Origin: Paramoeba atlantica
Taxonomy: Eukaryota > Discosea
Reading direction: 5' to 3'
Assembly (NCBI GenBank): GCA_977017575.1
Contig: CDRNVI010000024.1
Span: forward strand, 248,001-312,000
DNA: 64,000 nt
This document shows positions 9,345-19,088 of this stretch, piece after piece. Made by a program: the position numbers and the translations under genes. Every line of letters begins with the position of its first letter. The first letter of the stretch is position 1. The notes below the pieces were generated by a model. That model was not told where the DNA came from. It worked only from the letters and a program-made list of their open reading frames with translations, and ran no database searches.

Positions 9345-9485
9345 GGGAAAATAGAGGGGGTGAGGGGGTGGGGAGGGGAGGGAAGGGACTTAAGAAGAGA
9401 GAAAAGATGAGCCTGGGCGTTAAATTGGGTGAAGGAAGAGATAAAAAAGGAGGAGGTAAAATAAGGAAATACATTACGGAATATA

Positions 9486-10834
9486 AACCCCCCGTCACGA
9501 TAAGTGACCATAGGCTAACTTTTGGTATATAAAGCCGTTTTAGCTAATTCTTGTTGCATTTTGCAGATCTCAGGCCCTAATATCTTGGGGTCACACACTT
9601 GGTACAAATTCTGAACACCTACACCTAGGGGGGGTCGCCTACCATTTTTTCACTTTTTCGCCATTTTTCTCAATACAAGCTTTCAGTCGCTTATTGAAGC
9701 TAAGAACCATATGATCCATAACCTCAGTAGGAATCTTGCTCCATGCATTCTTTACGCAATGGATAAGTGATTCGGTATTAGAAGGCAATTGCTCATCAAC
9801 AAGTTCTTACATCATAGACCACACATTCTCTATGGGATTAAGGTCGGGTGAATTGTGGGGCCACGTTTCGATGAAGCTTATTCCTGAATTCAAAAAATAC
9901 TGCTTAGTGGCCTTCGCTGTGTGAGCAGTGGCCCCATCTTGTTGAAAAATACGGTTAGAAGGTAGTGTTACACTTTTGAGCGTTTCTACGTAGGTTTTAC
10001 TATTTATATTCGAAACAGGGAGGATGCGCAAGCATTTCCACCCGACCCCAATCGCTCCCCAAACGTGAAACTTTTGGTGCCCAGCGTACTTTTTGTCTTG
10101 TGGATGGTTTTCCATTTGGACGTACCCACTGATTTCGCCTTGAGTCATTGGTGTCAAATATCTTTTCATCACTAAATATTACTTCTCCAGAGTGGCGCTT
10201 CCCTCTTAGCCATTTTTTACAAAACTTTACCCTTTTAATCATTTGTTTTTCAAATAAGCCTTGAGAAAGAGAACGCGCTTGGTAGTTCCATGCCAATTCT
10301 TTAAGATCCCTTTGCACAGTTCTTCTCCCCATTTTTATTCCTTTCCTGGCAAGTACAGCTACAATACGTCTGGGACTATTGTTCTTTGGTACCCCCCTTG
10401 CATCTGTATCCTGCAAGGCATTCTCAATTTCACATCTTCGTTTTTTCACCTCCGGACTTTCAGATTTCGGGGTGGAAGCCTCATAAGTCACAATTGGTTC
10501 TGCCAAGTAAGATCTCACAATTCGGCGACTAACATTAAATTCTTTTGCTAGTTTTCGCTTAGAAACACCGTCTTCGTGACGCAAACGAAGTATAAGCTTC
10601 CCTGCTTGCGTTAAACCCCCTTTAGGTAGGGAGAGTTTTCTTCTTCTCATAAAAAAACTGTTTTTCAAGAAATCGATATTTTCAATTTTTTTAAAAATTT
10701 AGTTTCTCTAGGACAGAAAATAATAGCGGGAAACTGCAGAACGCGAAATTCTACACGAAACTATGGTATGTATACCCCCATACCCCACTCAACACAGATT
10801 TTAGCCTATGGTCACTTATTCGTGACGGGGGGTT
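9486..10834 (-). mobile_element. Tc1/mariner element, complete ends
   Basis: 1349 bp bounded by TA at 9484-9485 and 10835-10836. The terminal inverted repeats (AACCCCCCGTCACG... running ~34 bp) match except for one extra base in the right copy. It encodes one transposase on the minus strand. It sits between CHCC-repeat protein 3 and pantothenate kinase. Confidence 0.9.
9639..10650 (-). pseudogene. Tc1/mariner transposase, disrupted
   Basis: Reads from MRRRKLSLPKGG at 10650 through a helix-turn-helix region (VSKRKLAKEFNVSRRIV) and the catalytic motifs VIFSDEKIF, IFQQDGATAHTA and SPDLNPIENVWSM to a stop at 9639. The acidic residues are D, D and D/E in the DDE positions. Two breaks are seen: a frame change between the first and second catalytic motifs (about 10080-10140), and an in-frame TAA just after ENVWSMM, beyond which the frame stays open to KKW-stop. 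This is a DNA transposon, recently inactivated. Confidence 0.85.
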
Positions 10835-11176
10835 TATTATAGGAACTGTCCCTCGTTTGTACTGAAGCAGGGGAAGCGTTTCACCCCCTTCACCCCTTCC
10901 CGACTCACTCCCCTGGAGCAAGAGTGTTTCCACCTCTCAGCTTTTCTTCTACAATGATTACCTTTCCGAGCAGGCCATGCTTCACGATGGCCTCTCTTGA
11001 GAACCACTCGACGTGTCCGTTGCTACTGGCATTCCCGGCTCTCTGCAGCGACCTGGCGGTCACCCGACTCTGTCGCAGCTCTCTCCACCCGTTTACCACC
11101 AACAAGCCCAAACCCTCTCGTATTCAATCTCCTCGCAAACAAAAGTGCATGGTGAAACCCTCCCCTCTTCACCCTT
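10835..11176. other. spacer with a short ATG-less frame
   Basis: A minus-strand frame from ~11120 to 10905 reads as a plausible protein tail (VEWFSREAIVKHGLLGKVII, then EEKLRGGNTLAPGE) but has no ATG: an in-frame TGA lies shortly upstream. It could be the last exon of a spliced gene or chance. No family is recognised. Confidence 0.25.
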
Positions 11177-12727
11177 TCACCCCTCCCTCCCCCCTCCCCT
11201 CCCCAGCAACGCCCCCAGTGCCCCCAAATACCCATTATGCCGCGCGAAACACGCCCGTACCCCACTCCCCTCCCCCCAGTACGCCATCCCCTGACTCAGC
11301 CCCTGCCACACCACCACGTTGTTATGCACGAAACCCCCGGTGAAGTACACATTATCGATTTTCTCCAACCGACTGTGTAAATACGCCAGCTGCGTAATGT
11401 TCCCACACACCATCGTGAGCAGACTACGGACGTAGTCCGAGCGTGTGGGGGAGGAACCGGGGGAAGAGCCCGCTACCCCCTCCCCCATCTCCCCCCTCCA
11501 CCTGCTCCCCACAGCAATCTTACCAAAGCTCGAGGCTAAGGTATGGGGTTTTAAATTCCCGGGAAGACTCCAGGGGGATTCATCATGGTTCCTCTTCTTA
11601 TCCTCATGGTTCCTCTTCTTATCCTCATGGTTCCTATTCTTATCCCCATGATTCCTCTTCTTATCCCCATAATTCCTCTTCTTATCCTCAGGGTTCTTCT
11701 TCCCATCCCCACGAGGCCGCTCCCCCCAGCCGTAGATATCCCCGACGGCCAGGTCCACCCTCGCGGGCTCCGCGGGGGCCCGGTCCCCGTCGTTCTGCAG
11801 GTCGAGCTGGTCCCAGGTGCGGGCCCCGGTGAGCAGCTGGCACAGCCCCCAGAACGTGCCGCCCCCGATCGCGGACCCGGAGAGGCGGGCGAAGTCCCCG
11901 TGGGCCGCGGAGGCGCATTTGAGAATGGAGACCCCGGAGCCGATGTGGATGAGGAGGTAGGGCCAGGGGGAGGACGGGGAGGATGAAGAGTACGCTCTAC
12001 CCGAAGAAGAAGAGTACGCTCTACCCGAAGAAGAAGAAGAAGAAGAGTATGCTCTACTCGAAGGAGAGTACGCTCTACTCGAAGAAGAAGAGTACTCCCT
12101 ACTCGAGGAAGAAGAGGAAGAAGAGGAAGCGTTCAAACTTTGAAGGGAAAAGGTTTTGGAGAAGGGGTTTGAATCCACAGGGGACGCCGAGGGGGAAGCC
12201 GGGGGGGAATCTTTAGGGGGGTGATGGGATGTACGCTGTGTTGGGGGGGGTACGGTGTAGTGAAAGATCTCCCCGGGAAAGGTTTTGAGTAAAAAATTAA
12301 GACCGCGGAGGATCGAGTGCATTTCGGGGTGGAGCTGGAGTGTGATGGAGAGGGTGTTGTGGATGAGGGGGGCGTATTTGTAGGCCCCGCCTCCCGTGCC
12401 GGGGATGTGGGAGACGTCGTGGAATTTTTCTTGTACATTGGAGTTCTTGATAAAGGAGATAAACGCGGGCACTTTTTCTACAGGAAATTTAATAAACCGC
12501 AGATAGCCCGTAAAATTTTCGCGTGTGGTAGGAAAGTTCACCAGTTCGGCCGGCACAAAGAAATGAAGTTTCCGCCCAAGTTCAAAGCCAACAGTGGAGA
12601 CATTTTCGGTGGTGCAGTACTCAGGTAGTTTCGGTGCGTTGGGTGGCTGAAAGAATACCATCTTACAACATGAACCACCGATATCGACAGCGCACGGAGC
12701 GCAAAACTTTTCGGAAGAAGTCTCCAC
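11177..12727 (-). CDS. PANK: pantothenate kinase (eukaryotic type II)
   Basis: ~516 residues. It phosphorylates pantothenate, the first step of coenzyme A synthesis. The frame holds the ATP-binding AVDIGGSCCKMVFF, the VSHIPGTGGGAYKY loop, SGSAIGGGTFWGLCQLLTGA, VGDIYG, ASSFGKIA and the C-terminal NVYFTGGFVHNN and GYLGALGALLG motifs, in family order. Insertions: a Ser-rich stretch before WPYLLIHIGSG and a Lys/Arg/Asn/His repeat (about residues 340-380) coded by ~21-bp tandem units. Oddity: the frame opens with GTG at 12727, and no ATG lies between the upstream in-frame TAG and the DIGGS motif. Either initiation is non-ATG or a short first exon is missed. The 3' two thirds are much more GC-rich than the 5' third. 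Confidence 0.85.
   Translation of the reverse strand: METSSEKFCAPCAVDIGGSCCKMVFFQPPNAPKLPEYCTTENVSTVGFELGRKLHFFVPAELVNFPTTRENFTGYLRFIKFPVEKVPAFISFIKNSNVQEKFHDVSHIPGTGGGAYKYAPLIHNTLSITLQLHPEMHSILRGLNFLLKTFPGEIFHYTVPPPTQRTSHHPPKDSPPASPSASPVDSNPFSKTFSLQSLNASSSSSSSSSREYSSSSSRAYSPSSRAYSSSSSSSGRAYSSSSGRAYSSSSPSSPWPYLLIHIGSGVSILKCASAAHGDFARLSGSAIGGGTFWGLCQLLTGARTWDQLDLQNDGDRAPAEPARVDLAVGDIYGWGERPRGDGKKNPEDKKRNYGDKKRNHGDKNRNHEDKKRNHEDKKRNHDESPWSLPGNLKPHTLASSFGKIAVGSRWRGEMGEGVAGSSPGSSPTRSDYVRSLLTMVCGNITQLAYLHSRLEKIDNVYFTGGFVHNNVVVWQGLSQGMAYWGEGSGVRACFARHNGYLGALGALLGRGGGREG
11583..11710 (-). repeat. ~21-bp minisatellite inside PANK
   Basis: About six tandem units of a CATGGTTCCTCTTCTTATCC-like sequence (plus strand), encoding a KKRNHED-type heptapeptide. 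In frame, so it lengthens a surface loop and does not break the gene. Confidence 0.8.
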
Positions 12728-13093
12728 TGAATCAGGTCGCGGAGCACTACCCCTCTACAAGATTCTCAACGCACTACGGCGATAATGATATAGAAAACAA
12801 ACGTAAAATTAACTACTCGAATGGTTTGCGTTCGCTGTTTTTTTAAAGGAAAAGGAAAACTTGTCTATGCAATAAAAGGATCTGTACCTCCTCCACACGT
12901 TACGTACGTATATGTACCCTTGTAGAACCCTTTTATGTTCATTAGCAAACAGGGTAGAACAGTTCAGCACTACTGTTGCAGTGCTACTGTAACATACAAG
13001 TAAAAAACACGGCATACTATTCTTTGCCATGGCAAGTTCTGTACGTTAGAATTATGGTTCTGTTAGGAGGTTCATTAAGATTTATCTCAGTGT
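12728..13093. other. intergenic spacer
   Basis: AT-rich spacer between GMPPB and PANK. On the minus strand AATCTTGTAG (AG at 12767-12768) could be the PANK trans-splice acceptor; the mRNA would then still lack an ATG before DIGGS. Confidence 0.35.
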
Positions 13094-14233
13094 TTACATT
13101 AGGATTTGTGGTTCTGACACAGATTGCGCCACACATTTATGCGGGAGAATAACACAACCATTCAGGTAAAGCTCATCTTTCACTGTAACATCCGCAGCAA
13201 AGACACACCCAGAAACCAGTCGGCACCATCGTCCTACGTTGTTCTCCCAGCCAATAATGCTGGAAGACACGTAAGAACAATCACCAATGTGAGCGTTTCG
13301 GAAAATTGCAGACGACTCAATACGAACCCCTTTTCCAATGTTACATCCGGCCGCAATGGTAACATAGGGACCTATCACACTGTCCTCACCAATAGATACC
13401 GACGAGTCAATGAAACAAGGCGGAATAATTGTGTAGGGGTCCTTCTGCGAGCTGCGTACTCTGGAAAGAGGCTCACAGTGCTCCGTGATATGCCCCACGT
13501 TTTGAGTCTCATTTTGAACGTAGTCCAGGTACATTTTCATACCACACAAATAGTCCGTTGGCTTCCCAATATCCATCCAAAACCCAGCCAATGGAAATGA
13601 ATACAACCTTCCTTCGCGTGCTATCTCAGGAAACGTTTCTCTCTCTATGGATGTATTTTTAATGGGAATGCGATCTACAACCCCTCCTTGAAGCAAGTAT
13701 ATGCCCGCATTGATTTCATTACCCACGAACTCTGTTGGCTTTTCTACAAACCGCTTAACTTTACCCGACCCCGGTTCATTGACCACAACTCCGTATTGAT
13801 TCCAGTTCTCAACCCGCTTCACTAGAATCGTCGCCTCAGCTTTGCGGTTATAGTGGAAGCTTAGCATTTCTCTTAGTGGAAATTTGCATATCACGTCACT
13901 GTTCAGAACAAAAATGGGCTCCTTGCCGTCAGTACAAAGAAACCCATGAAACTTTGCTAGCGCCAATGGACCTGCCGTACCCATAGGATACTTTTCTACA
14001 GAAAAAATAATTTGCACATTCAGTCGCTCAGACCAGACACCAATCGTCTTCTCAATTTCATCGGATTGGTAGGATAAAGCAAGAATGATCACGGTGACTC
14101 CTGCATCACGTAATGCAATCATTTGGTGAACCAGAATTGGAAGATTGCAAAAAGGTACGAGCGGCTTAGCCAGAGTTAATGTCAAGGGACGTAGTCGAGT
14201 GCCGTACCCTCCAACCAGTATTAATGCTTTCAT
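13094..14233 (-). CDS. GMPPB: mannose-1-phosphate guanylyltransferase (GDP-mannose pyrophosphorylase)
   Basis: 379 residues from MKALILVGGYGTRLRPLTL. It makes GDP-mannose from mannose-1-phosphate and GTP for glycosylation and GPI anchors. The nucleotidyltransferase motif GGYGTRLRPLT is at residues 8-18, followed by AKPLVPFCNLPI, VLNSDVIC, FVEKPTEF and GFWMDIGKPTDY. The C-terminal ~100 residues form the left-handed beta-helix (hexapeptide pattern, SVSIGEDSVIGPYVTIAAGC). The frame extends 20 codons further upstream to an ATG at 14293. I prefer 14233 because family members start at MKALILVGG and because the AG at 14265-14266 looks like a trans-splice acceptor. Confidence 0.95.
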   Translation of the reverse strand: MKALILVGGYGTRLRPLTLTLAKPLVPFCNLPILVHQMIALRDAGVTVIILALSYQSDEIEKTIGVWSERLNVQIIFSVEKYPMGTAGPLALAKFHGFLCTDGKEPIFVLNSDVICKFPLREMLSFHYNRKAEATILVKRVENWNQYGVVVNEPGSGKVKRFVEKPTEFVGNEINAGIYLLQGGVVDRIPIKNTSIERETFPEIAREGRLYSFPLAGFWMDIGKPTDYLCGMKMYLDYVQNETQNVGHITEHCEPLSRVRSSQKDPYTIIPPCFIDSSVSIGEDSVIGPYVTIAAGCNIGKGVRIESSAIFRNAHIGDCSYVSSSIIGWENNVGRWCRLVSGCVFAADVTVKDELYLNGCVILPHKCVAQSVSEPQILM

Positions 14234-14264
14234 CCAAAAAAGAACTAGACAAACAACTTTAAAA

Positions 14265-14266
14265 CT
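14265..14266 (-). promoter_or_regulatory. predicted trans-splice acceptor, GMPPB
   Basis: Minus-strand ACTTTTCTTGCTTTTAG precedes the ATG at 14233 by 31 nt. Confidence 0.55.
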
Positions 14267-14536
14267 AAAAGCAAGAAAAGTAGTACCGTGCATAACACGC
14301 CTTACTTCGGTAACTACGTTTGCGTTGTCTATTATCGCGGTGGTTGTACCCCTCTAGCTTCGAGTCGAGGGCTTTGATTATTGAAAGAAAGTAGCGAACA
14401 TAATGAAAAGCAAAAGAGTAACACGCTACAACTCCCAAAAATAAAACGAAAATAGATTTTGACTGATCTTTTCCCTTTTTTGCCCTTTCTGCGCATAAGA
14501 GAGCGTCCAGATTTCGTCAACACTCTCACCAGGCAT

Positions 14537-15043
14537 GGATATTGGGAGCGCGACTTGAATGGAGGAGCACAACATAGCGGCTATTTGCTCAGTTCAGTGG
14601 AGGAAAAAAAAGCCGCTGTGTAATTCTTCGGAAGTTGGGGGACAAGAAATTGGCAATTGTAGTCGAGGAGGTCACTTGTGCTCTGCAACGGTTCCAAGCT
14701 TTCAGCATCACGTACGACAATGGAACCGAGTTCGCGAAACACGAGCTAGTGAAGACAGCCCCTTCGTTGGGCTGTCAATCATTCTTTTGCAAGCCCTACG
14801 CAAATTGGGAGAAAGGCGGCGTTGAACATTTCAATGGTCTTGTCCGTGATTTCTACTTTAAGCGAACAGTTTTCACCCACATCACGCGAACTGCGCTTGA
14901 TGCGACATCTTCAGCCATCAACGAACGATCTGGAAAGCAGTTCGCCCGTGGAATTGATCGCAATCATCAAGGCTCTCGCCCCCTCGATGTTTCGTCCTTC
15001 TATTCTGATGGACAGCTCTCAGGATTCGCATTAGATTTTTAGA
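14537..15043 (+). mobile_element. IS30-type transposase remnant
   Basis: The catalytic core of an IS30-family DDE transposase, normally a bacterial family. It reads GYWERDLNGGA (first catalytic D region), then ITYDNGTEFAKHELV, then PYANWEKGGVEHFNGLVRDF and FKRTVFTHITRTALDATSSAIN. The N-terminal DNA-binding half is absent, and the segment after INERSGKQ no longer resembles the family. One frame change falls at a run of A at ~14593-14600. It is on the plus strand, opposite to all host genes. I see no clear terminal repeats. Retroviral-type integrase was considered, but the NWEKGGVEHFNG spacing fits IS30 better. Confidence 0.65.
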
Positions 15044-15369
15044 GAAAAAGTGGTACCTCAAAACGGGCCGCAACAAATACAGAAGAGAAGCGGAGTGGGC
15101 ACAACGGATGTGCTCAATCACGAGCGGTGGAAGATTATTCGAAGAGCAACAAGCAAGGATATAACCAGCTGAAACAGCATTTGTAGAATACCAAGGTGAA
15201 AAGGGAATATTTTTGTACCAACTCTTCCGACTGACTGAACACGATTTTTCAGTTTGAAAACCGAAAACCCATTCTCGCTTGATTATGAATGCAAAAGATG
15301 TCAGTGTGCTTGCACGGAGACCTCCAGATATTGCATTACCCACGAAGGAACAAATTCATAGGGAAATAC

Positions 15370-15700
15370 TAGGTCTAGCGTGCTACATCACGGCAGATCT
15401 CAGGCACCGGTTTTACCAGTTGCCCATCTTTGATGCTTTTTCTAGAACTATGAATCTGTGGTTGGAGAATTCAGCCTAGGTACCAACCGTTTTGCCGATG
15501 GGACATTCTTGGTCTGCTTCAATTGCACACCGCATGTGTTGGAGTGTCGTTTATTTAAAACGGGATGTAGACAGGTTAAGCCTAGGGGAAAAAACGAACG
15601 CAACCGGATGATCCCAATATAATGCATTTGAAGGATACCAATGGAAGAATCACAGGTCTCATTATAGTATACTACGACAATACACTAGCAATCAGCTATA
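15370..15700 (+). mobile_element. retroelement reverse-transcriptase fossil
   Basis: A short, broken stretch resembling part of a reverse transcriptase (ITADLRHRFYQLPI-type block and a YxD-like block near 15690). LTR-type or tyrosine-recombinase-type element; family uncertain. Several breaks; looks old. No ends seen. Confidence 0.3.
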
Positions 15701-15976
15701 AGTCCCCCCCTCGAAATTTGAAAAACTGTTCTGTTTTTTATCATCTTTTTTTTGAACGTGTAGAGAATTTTACATAGGTGCGTTTCCGGCTGTTTAAACT
15801 GGTTTTTCTCGACTCATTGGACACTGTGCAAGTTTACCCTCTGTGGATGGCACAGGATGGCACGAAATGGCACAGGATGGCACGGCGAGTCTAGTTTTAG
15901 GAATCTTCATCCTCCTAAGTAGATCTTTAGAAAACAAAATATAGAATGTAACATGAAGCTATTGCATTGGTGTTTG

Positions 15977-16028
15977 TCTTGCCACTCCGCCACCTCCGCT
16001 CTAGAGCGGAGGTGGCGGAGTGGCAAGA
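15977..16028. repeat. 52-bp perfect palindrome
   Basis: Two 26-bp arms with no spacer, centred on CTCTAGAG at 16002/16003. The right arm carries GCGGAGGTGGCGGAGTGG, which resembles the 5' part and A box of a tRNA-Leu/Ser gene. Confidence 0.9.
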
Positions 16029-16088
16029 ATTCAAAGTTTGAAGCACATGGTGCTCAGACGGCGAGTTCAAACCCGCTCATCGCAATAT
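16000..16088 (+). ncRNA. tRNA-like sequence with A and B boxes
   Basis: TGGCGGAGTGG fits the A-box pattern and GTTCAAACC fits the B-box pattern about 55 bp downstream. The acceptor and T-stem do not pair properly, so it is not a working tRNA as drawn. A tRNA-derived SINE or pseudo-tRNA is likely. Its 5' part is inverted-duplicated to make the palindrome at 15977-16028. Confidence 0.3.
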
Positions 16089-16496
16089 TCCCGGCGGCCT
16101 CACTCTAAGAGGCTGGGCTGATAACCGACTAGGCCCAGTACTCGGAGGACCGTCCCGGACCCTCCCCTCGGGGAACCAGCTCCCTTACCCGGCTTACACC
16201 TCTTGGGTAAGCCGTGTTGACGTACAGTTCGTCGACGCAGTGTGTTGGTAACAGCACGTTGGTGCCGCCTTGGACAAGCGGAAACTGGTAGAGCGGCCTC
16301 GGAACTTCCAAATCTGTCTGTGAAGGGTCTGGCTTGCCAGTGACCATCCGGAGCAATCCGGAATGATTTGGATTTTTTTTATTGGTGTTTGTAAATTGTT
16401 TCTACTGAGTATGAATGGCTTCTTCGTTTATAAGCGCGTTTTAAACTGAGATTTTAAAAATGAGGGTAGTAGGTTTCATTTCTTCAAAACATTGAC

Positions 16497-17288
16497 ATGG
16501 CTGAAAGCGTTCGGGCTGGAGGTGACGTTATCCCTGCTCTGTTCTGCGTTCAATGTGAAAAGGTTACACCGTTCACGCTATGTTCTCCACGACGGTGCTT
16601 GTATTGCGAAACACCGATTCAGAGTAACACTGAATCAAGTGTGGAAGTAGAGCAATGTGCCAACTGCGATTATGCAAACGTGCCGATTCTGGCCAAAATA
16701 TGTCCTCGCTGCTCCTCGTCGAAAGACCTCGAGCAAATGTCACGATCACAGAAAGAAAAACTTGTTTCCTGTGGGACGGATCCAGCCAAAGCGCAATACG
16801 TATGTTGCTTGTACGTTAAGCACACTTTCCTAGGGAGGCGTCTTGTCGCCAAAGACATTGTGCAAATTCTTGTTCAAATAAATGCCTGCTCTCGAAACGA
16901 CGAGTACGAAAAATTTATGCGCTCCGCACGTCTTCTTTCAACTCAATACTTCAAGGTGGCATTACATCCCAAAGACGTACGCCCCACTGGTATACTTCTG
17001 CGGAACATGTGGGCCTCCTACACGCGCTCAAGTATTGATCAACGTAAGGACGAGCGCGACAGACTCTATAAGGTCTTGACAGAGAAGGTTCATTTTGCCA
17101 ACCCGCATGCAAGCACCCGCAAACGCTCCCTCGGAAAGCTGAGCTCCATTGACTACGACGTCGATGATCTGAATCCAGAAGAGACCTGGGAAAAACTTGT
17201 GGAACTCGGAGTAGCTTCGATCAAGGCAAATTTTGTTGTTCAGGTAAAGCGGTCTCGAGAACCGAACCTCGTTGAAATCATTGAATGA
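16497..17288 (+). CDS. double zinc-ribbon protein, possibly transposon-encoded
   Basis: 263 residues from the ATG at 16497. The N-terminal ~85 residues hold four CxxC pairs (CVQC, CLYC, CANC, CPRC), as in two zinc ribbons. The rest is mixed charged and helical (KFMRSARLLSTQYFKVALHP, then GILLRNMWASYT). No family is recognised. It is on the plus strand, against all host genes, and lies 215 bp upstream of a PIF/Harbinger transposase on the same strand. I therefore infer that it may be the accessory protein of that element. Known Harbinger partners are Myb-like, so a zinc ribbon would be unusual. Alternatively it is an isolated host gene. Confidence 0.6.
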   Translation: MAESVRAGGDVIPALFCVQCEKVTPFTLCSPRRCLYCETPIQSNTESSVEVEQCANCDYANVPILAKICPRCSSSKDLEQMSRSQKEKLVSCGTDPAKAQYVCCLYVKHTFLGRRLVAKDIVQILVQINACSRNDEYEKFMRSARLLSTQYFKVALHPKDVRPTGILLRNMWASYTRSSIDQRKDERDRLYKVLTEKVHFANPHASTRKRSLGKLSSIDYDVDDLNPEETWEKLVELGVASIKANFVVQVKRSREPNLVEIIE

Positions 17289-17502
17289 GAAGTGTTTAGT
17301 ATGCAGGCCAAAGTGGCTCATGTAAAGTAAAAGTTCAAGTAAAAGTATTTCGTGCAAGTCAAAGTTAATTGTATTACTCTATTTCTCATACGCAACAAAT
17401 ATACATGTATGATATTAAACTATTAAAGATCAACTACTAACGTTGCAACATTGCTACTTAATGGTATTTAGCAATTTTATCAAATACGACTAGTACGTCT
17501 TA

Positions 17503-18643
17503 ATGTCATCTAACCTTGGGGAGTTGACTGACTGTGGGCTCACACTTGCTTCGTTTCACCATTTAATTTATCAATGCGGTTTCGATCGCGATGTAGTAGA
17601 CGCCTCGTTTACGTGGTTCTACAACGGTGCTAGATGGTCTTCTGCCGCCAAGTTTATGTCAAAAAGGGGTTGGTCGATCCGATCCTGTAAGGATACAATT
17701 CCCAATTTTTTTTATGAACTTTACACAAAGCTGAGTGAGAAATGGCTTCTGAACCCCAGCGACGAGATGTTAAACCATCCGAACAATACAACCTTTGGTT
17801 TCTGGCCGCCGGATGTAAAGGTGTTGATAGACACTGTTCCCATCTACATGTATGTGGATGCAAGACCTGGGTGTTATAACCCAAAGTACCGAGGAACACG
17901 TACTCAAAGCTATGGTAGGGCGCACGTTGACAGGGTACGTTTGTTTTTTTGGGGATGGCTTGTATTGTGGCGCTTCATCTGATTCTGTCATTCAGGATTG
18001 TGGTGTACTTCGCTTTGTTTCTTCTCGCGGAATTAGAGCTTTGGCAGATGGAGGATTTTACGAATGTCAAAGAATCATAACTCCACACGCCAAAACGCAT
18101 ATATGGCCTTCTTTGCAGGCGAACAAGCCTATTTCTGATTACGTTCGCGAAGCAGATGTAAAACTTGCGTACAATGAGTCCTTATCTCATTTTCGCGCTC
18201 GTGTCGAGAATATTTTCAGCCGCTCTTGCACAGGCAGGTGGTTAGCATTCCGAAATTGGACTAAATTTTCAGATTCTCTTTTGTACTATAGTTTTGCATA
18301 TCGTTTGATAATTCATAATCTGGAGGTGTATTTACGTCAAGAGTGGGGAGGTAAATATTCTCCTTTTACACCGGAACGAGTCCGAATTCTAGAATGTAAA
18401 GTAAAGGAGCATAAAGCACAATCTTCCCGCTACTCTAATCCTCTCATGCAAAAAAAGCGAGGTCGTAGTGATGAAGAATTGAAACAAACTAACTTAGACC
18501 GTTTCATTGTTTATGATAAGAATTGTGCGGAAATAACGGCTTCTTCTGATTCTCTTCAACAGACAATCCTCGAGTCAGATCCAATATATGAACTCCCATT
18601 ATTGAACTTCCCATTACCCCTCCCCGGCTCACTCTTTAAGTGA
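17503..18643 (+). pseudogene. PIF/Harbinger-type transposase, one frameshift
   Basis: DDE_4-type nuclease in two overlapping frames. Frame one (17503-~17900): MSSNLGELTDCGLTLASFHH through VKVLIDTVPIYM with the first catalytic Asp to PKYRGT. Frame two (~17890-18643): VGRTLTGYVCFFGDG, GASSDSVIQDCGVL, IRALADGGFYECQRI (second Asp), FRARVENIFSR (Glu) to a Leu/Pro-rich tail. A single indel near 17895 explains the switch, so the copy is recently inactivated, unless the family uses programmed frameshifting. It pairs with the zinc-ribbon frame at 16497-17288. I found no convincing terminal repeats. Confidence 0.75.
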
Positions 18644-19088
18644 GCTTTTTTCCCTTGAGACTTCCCCTTGAGTACCGCTGTGCGTGACTCTGCCTCGTGT
18701 TATCGTTCCAAATGCCCCTTGGTGCGACATCCGTTGTGGGCGGATCATGTGCCGATGATATCGACCGTCGCATTAAGGGGAATATCTCTGCGCCAATGAG
18801 CGTATGATAAACAAGGTCCACCCGTGAGGGTGTTCATGCATATATTGGATTTGCACAAATTTTCCACGATTGCTGGCCTGATTATAGGTGTCGTTGAGAT
18901 CTTTGTAGGAGGCATTGACCGGGATTGCGGATGACCGAGAAGATTAGTTGATATATTGTGTGATGTGTTAGGATGGGTGCAGATTTAAATTGCGGTGCCG
19001 CAGATTTTCAGACGTTAATGAACATGCCATCCTGCCTATTTATCGGTGGAGTCCGATTTTGCGAGTCAGACTGCCTGGTGACAGAGTT
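18644..19088. other. spacer with a dispersed repeat
   Basis: Begins with a 53-bp sequence (18653-18705) that recurs at 40642-40694. The remainder up to the SL RNA repeats shows no gene. Confidence 0.5.
18653..18705 (+). repeat. dispersed 53-bp repeat, copy 1
   Basis: CCTTGAGACTTCCCCTTGAG and the following 33 bp match 40642-40694 with about six mismatches. It is near the end of the Harbinger-type transposase, so it may belong to that element's 3' region. Confidence 0.7.

Noticed and set aside
11585-11986. Plus-strand frame with repeated MVPLLIL units
   Set aside because: Antisense reading of the KKRNHED-type repeat in PANK.
13124-13600. Plus-strand frame opposite GMPPB
   Set aside because: Shadow of the GMPPB gene.
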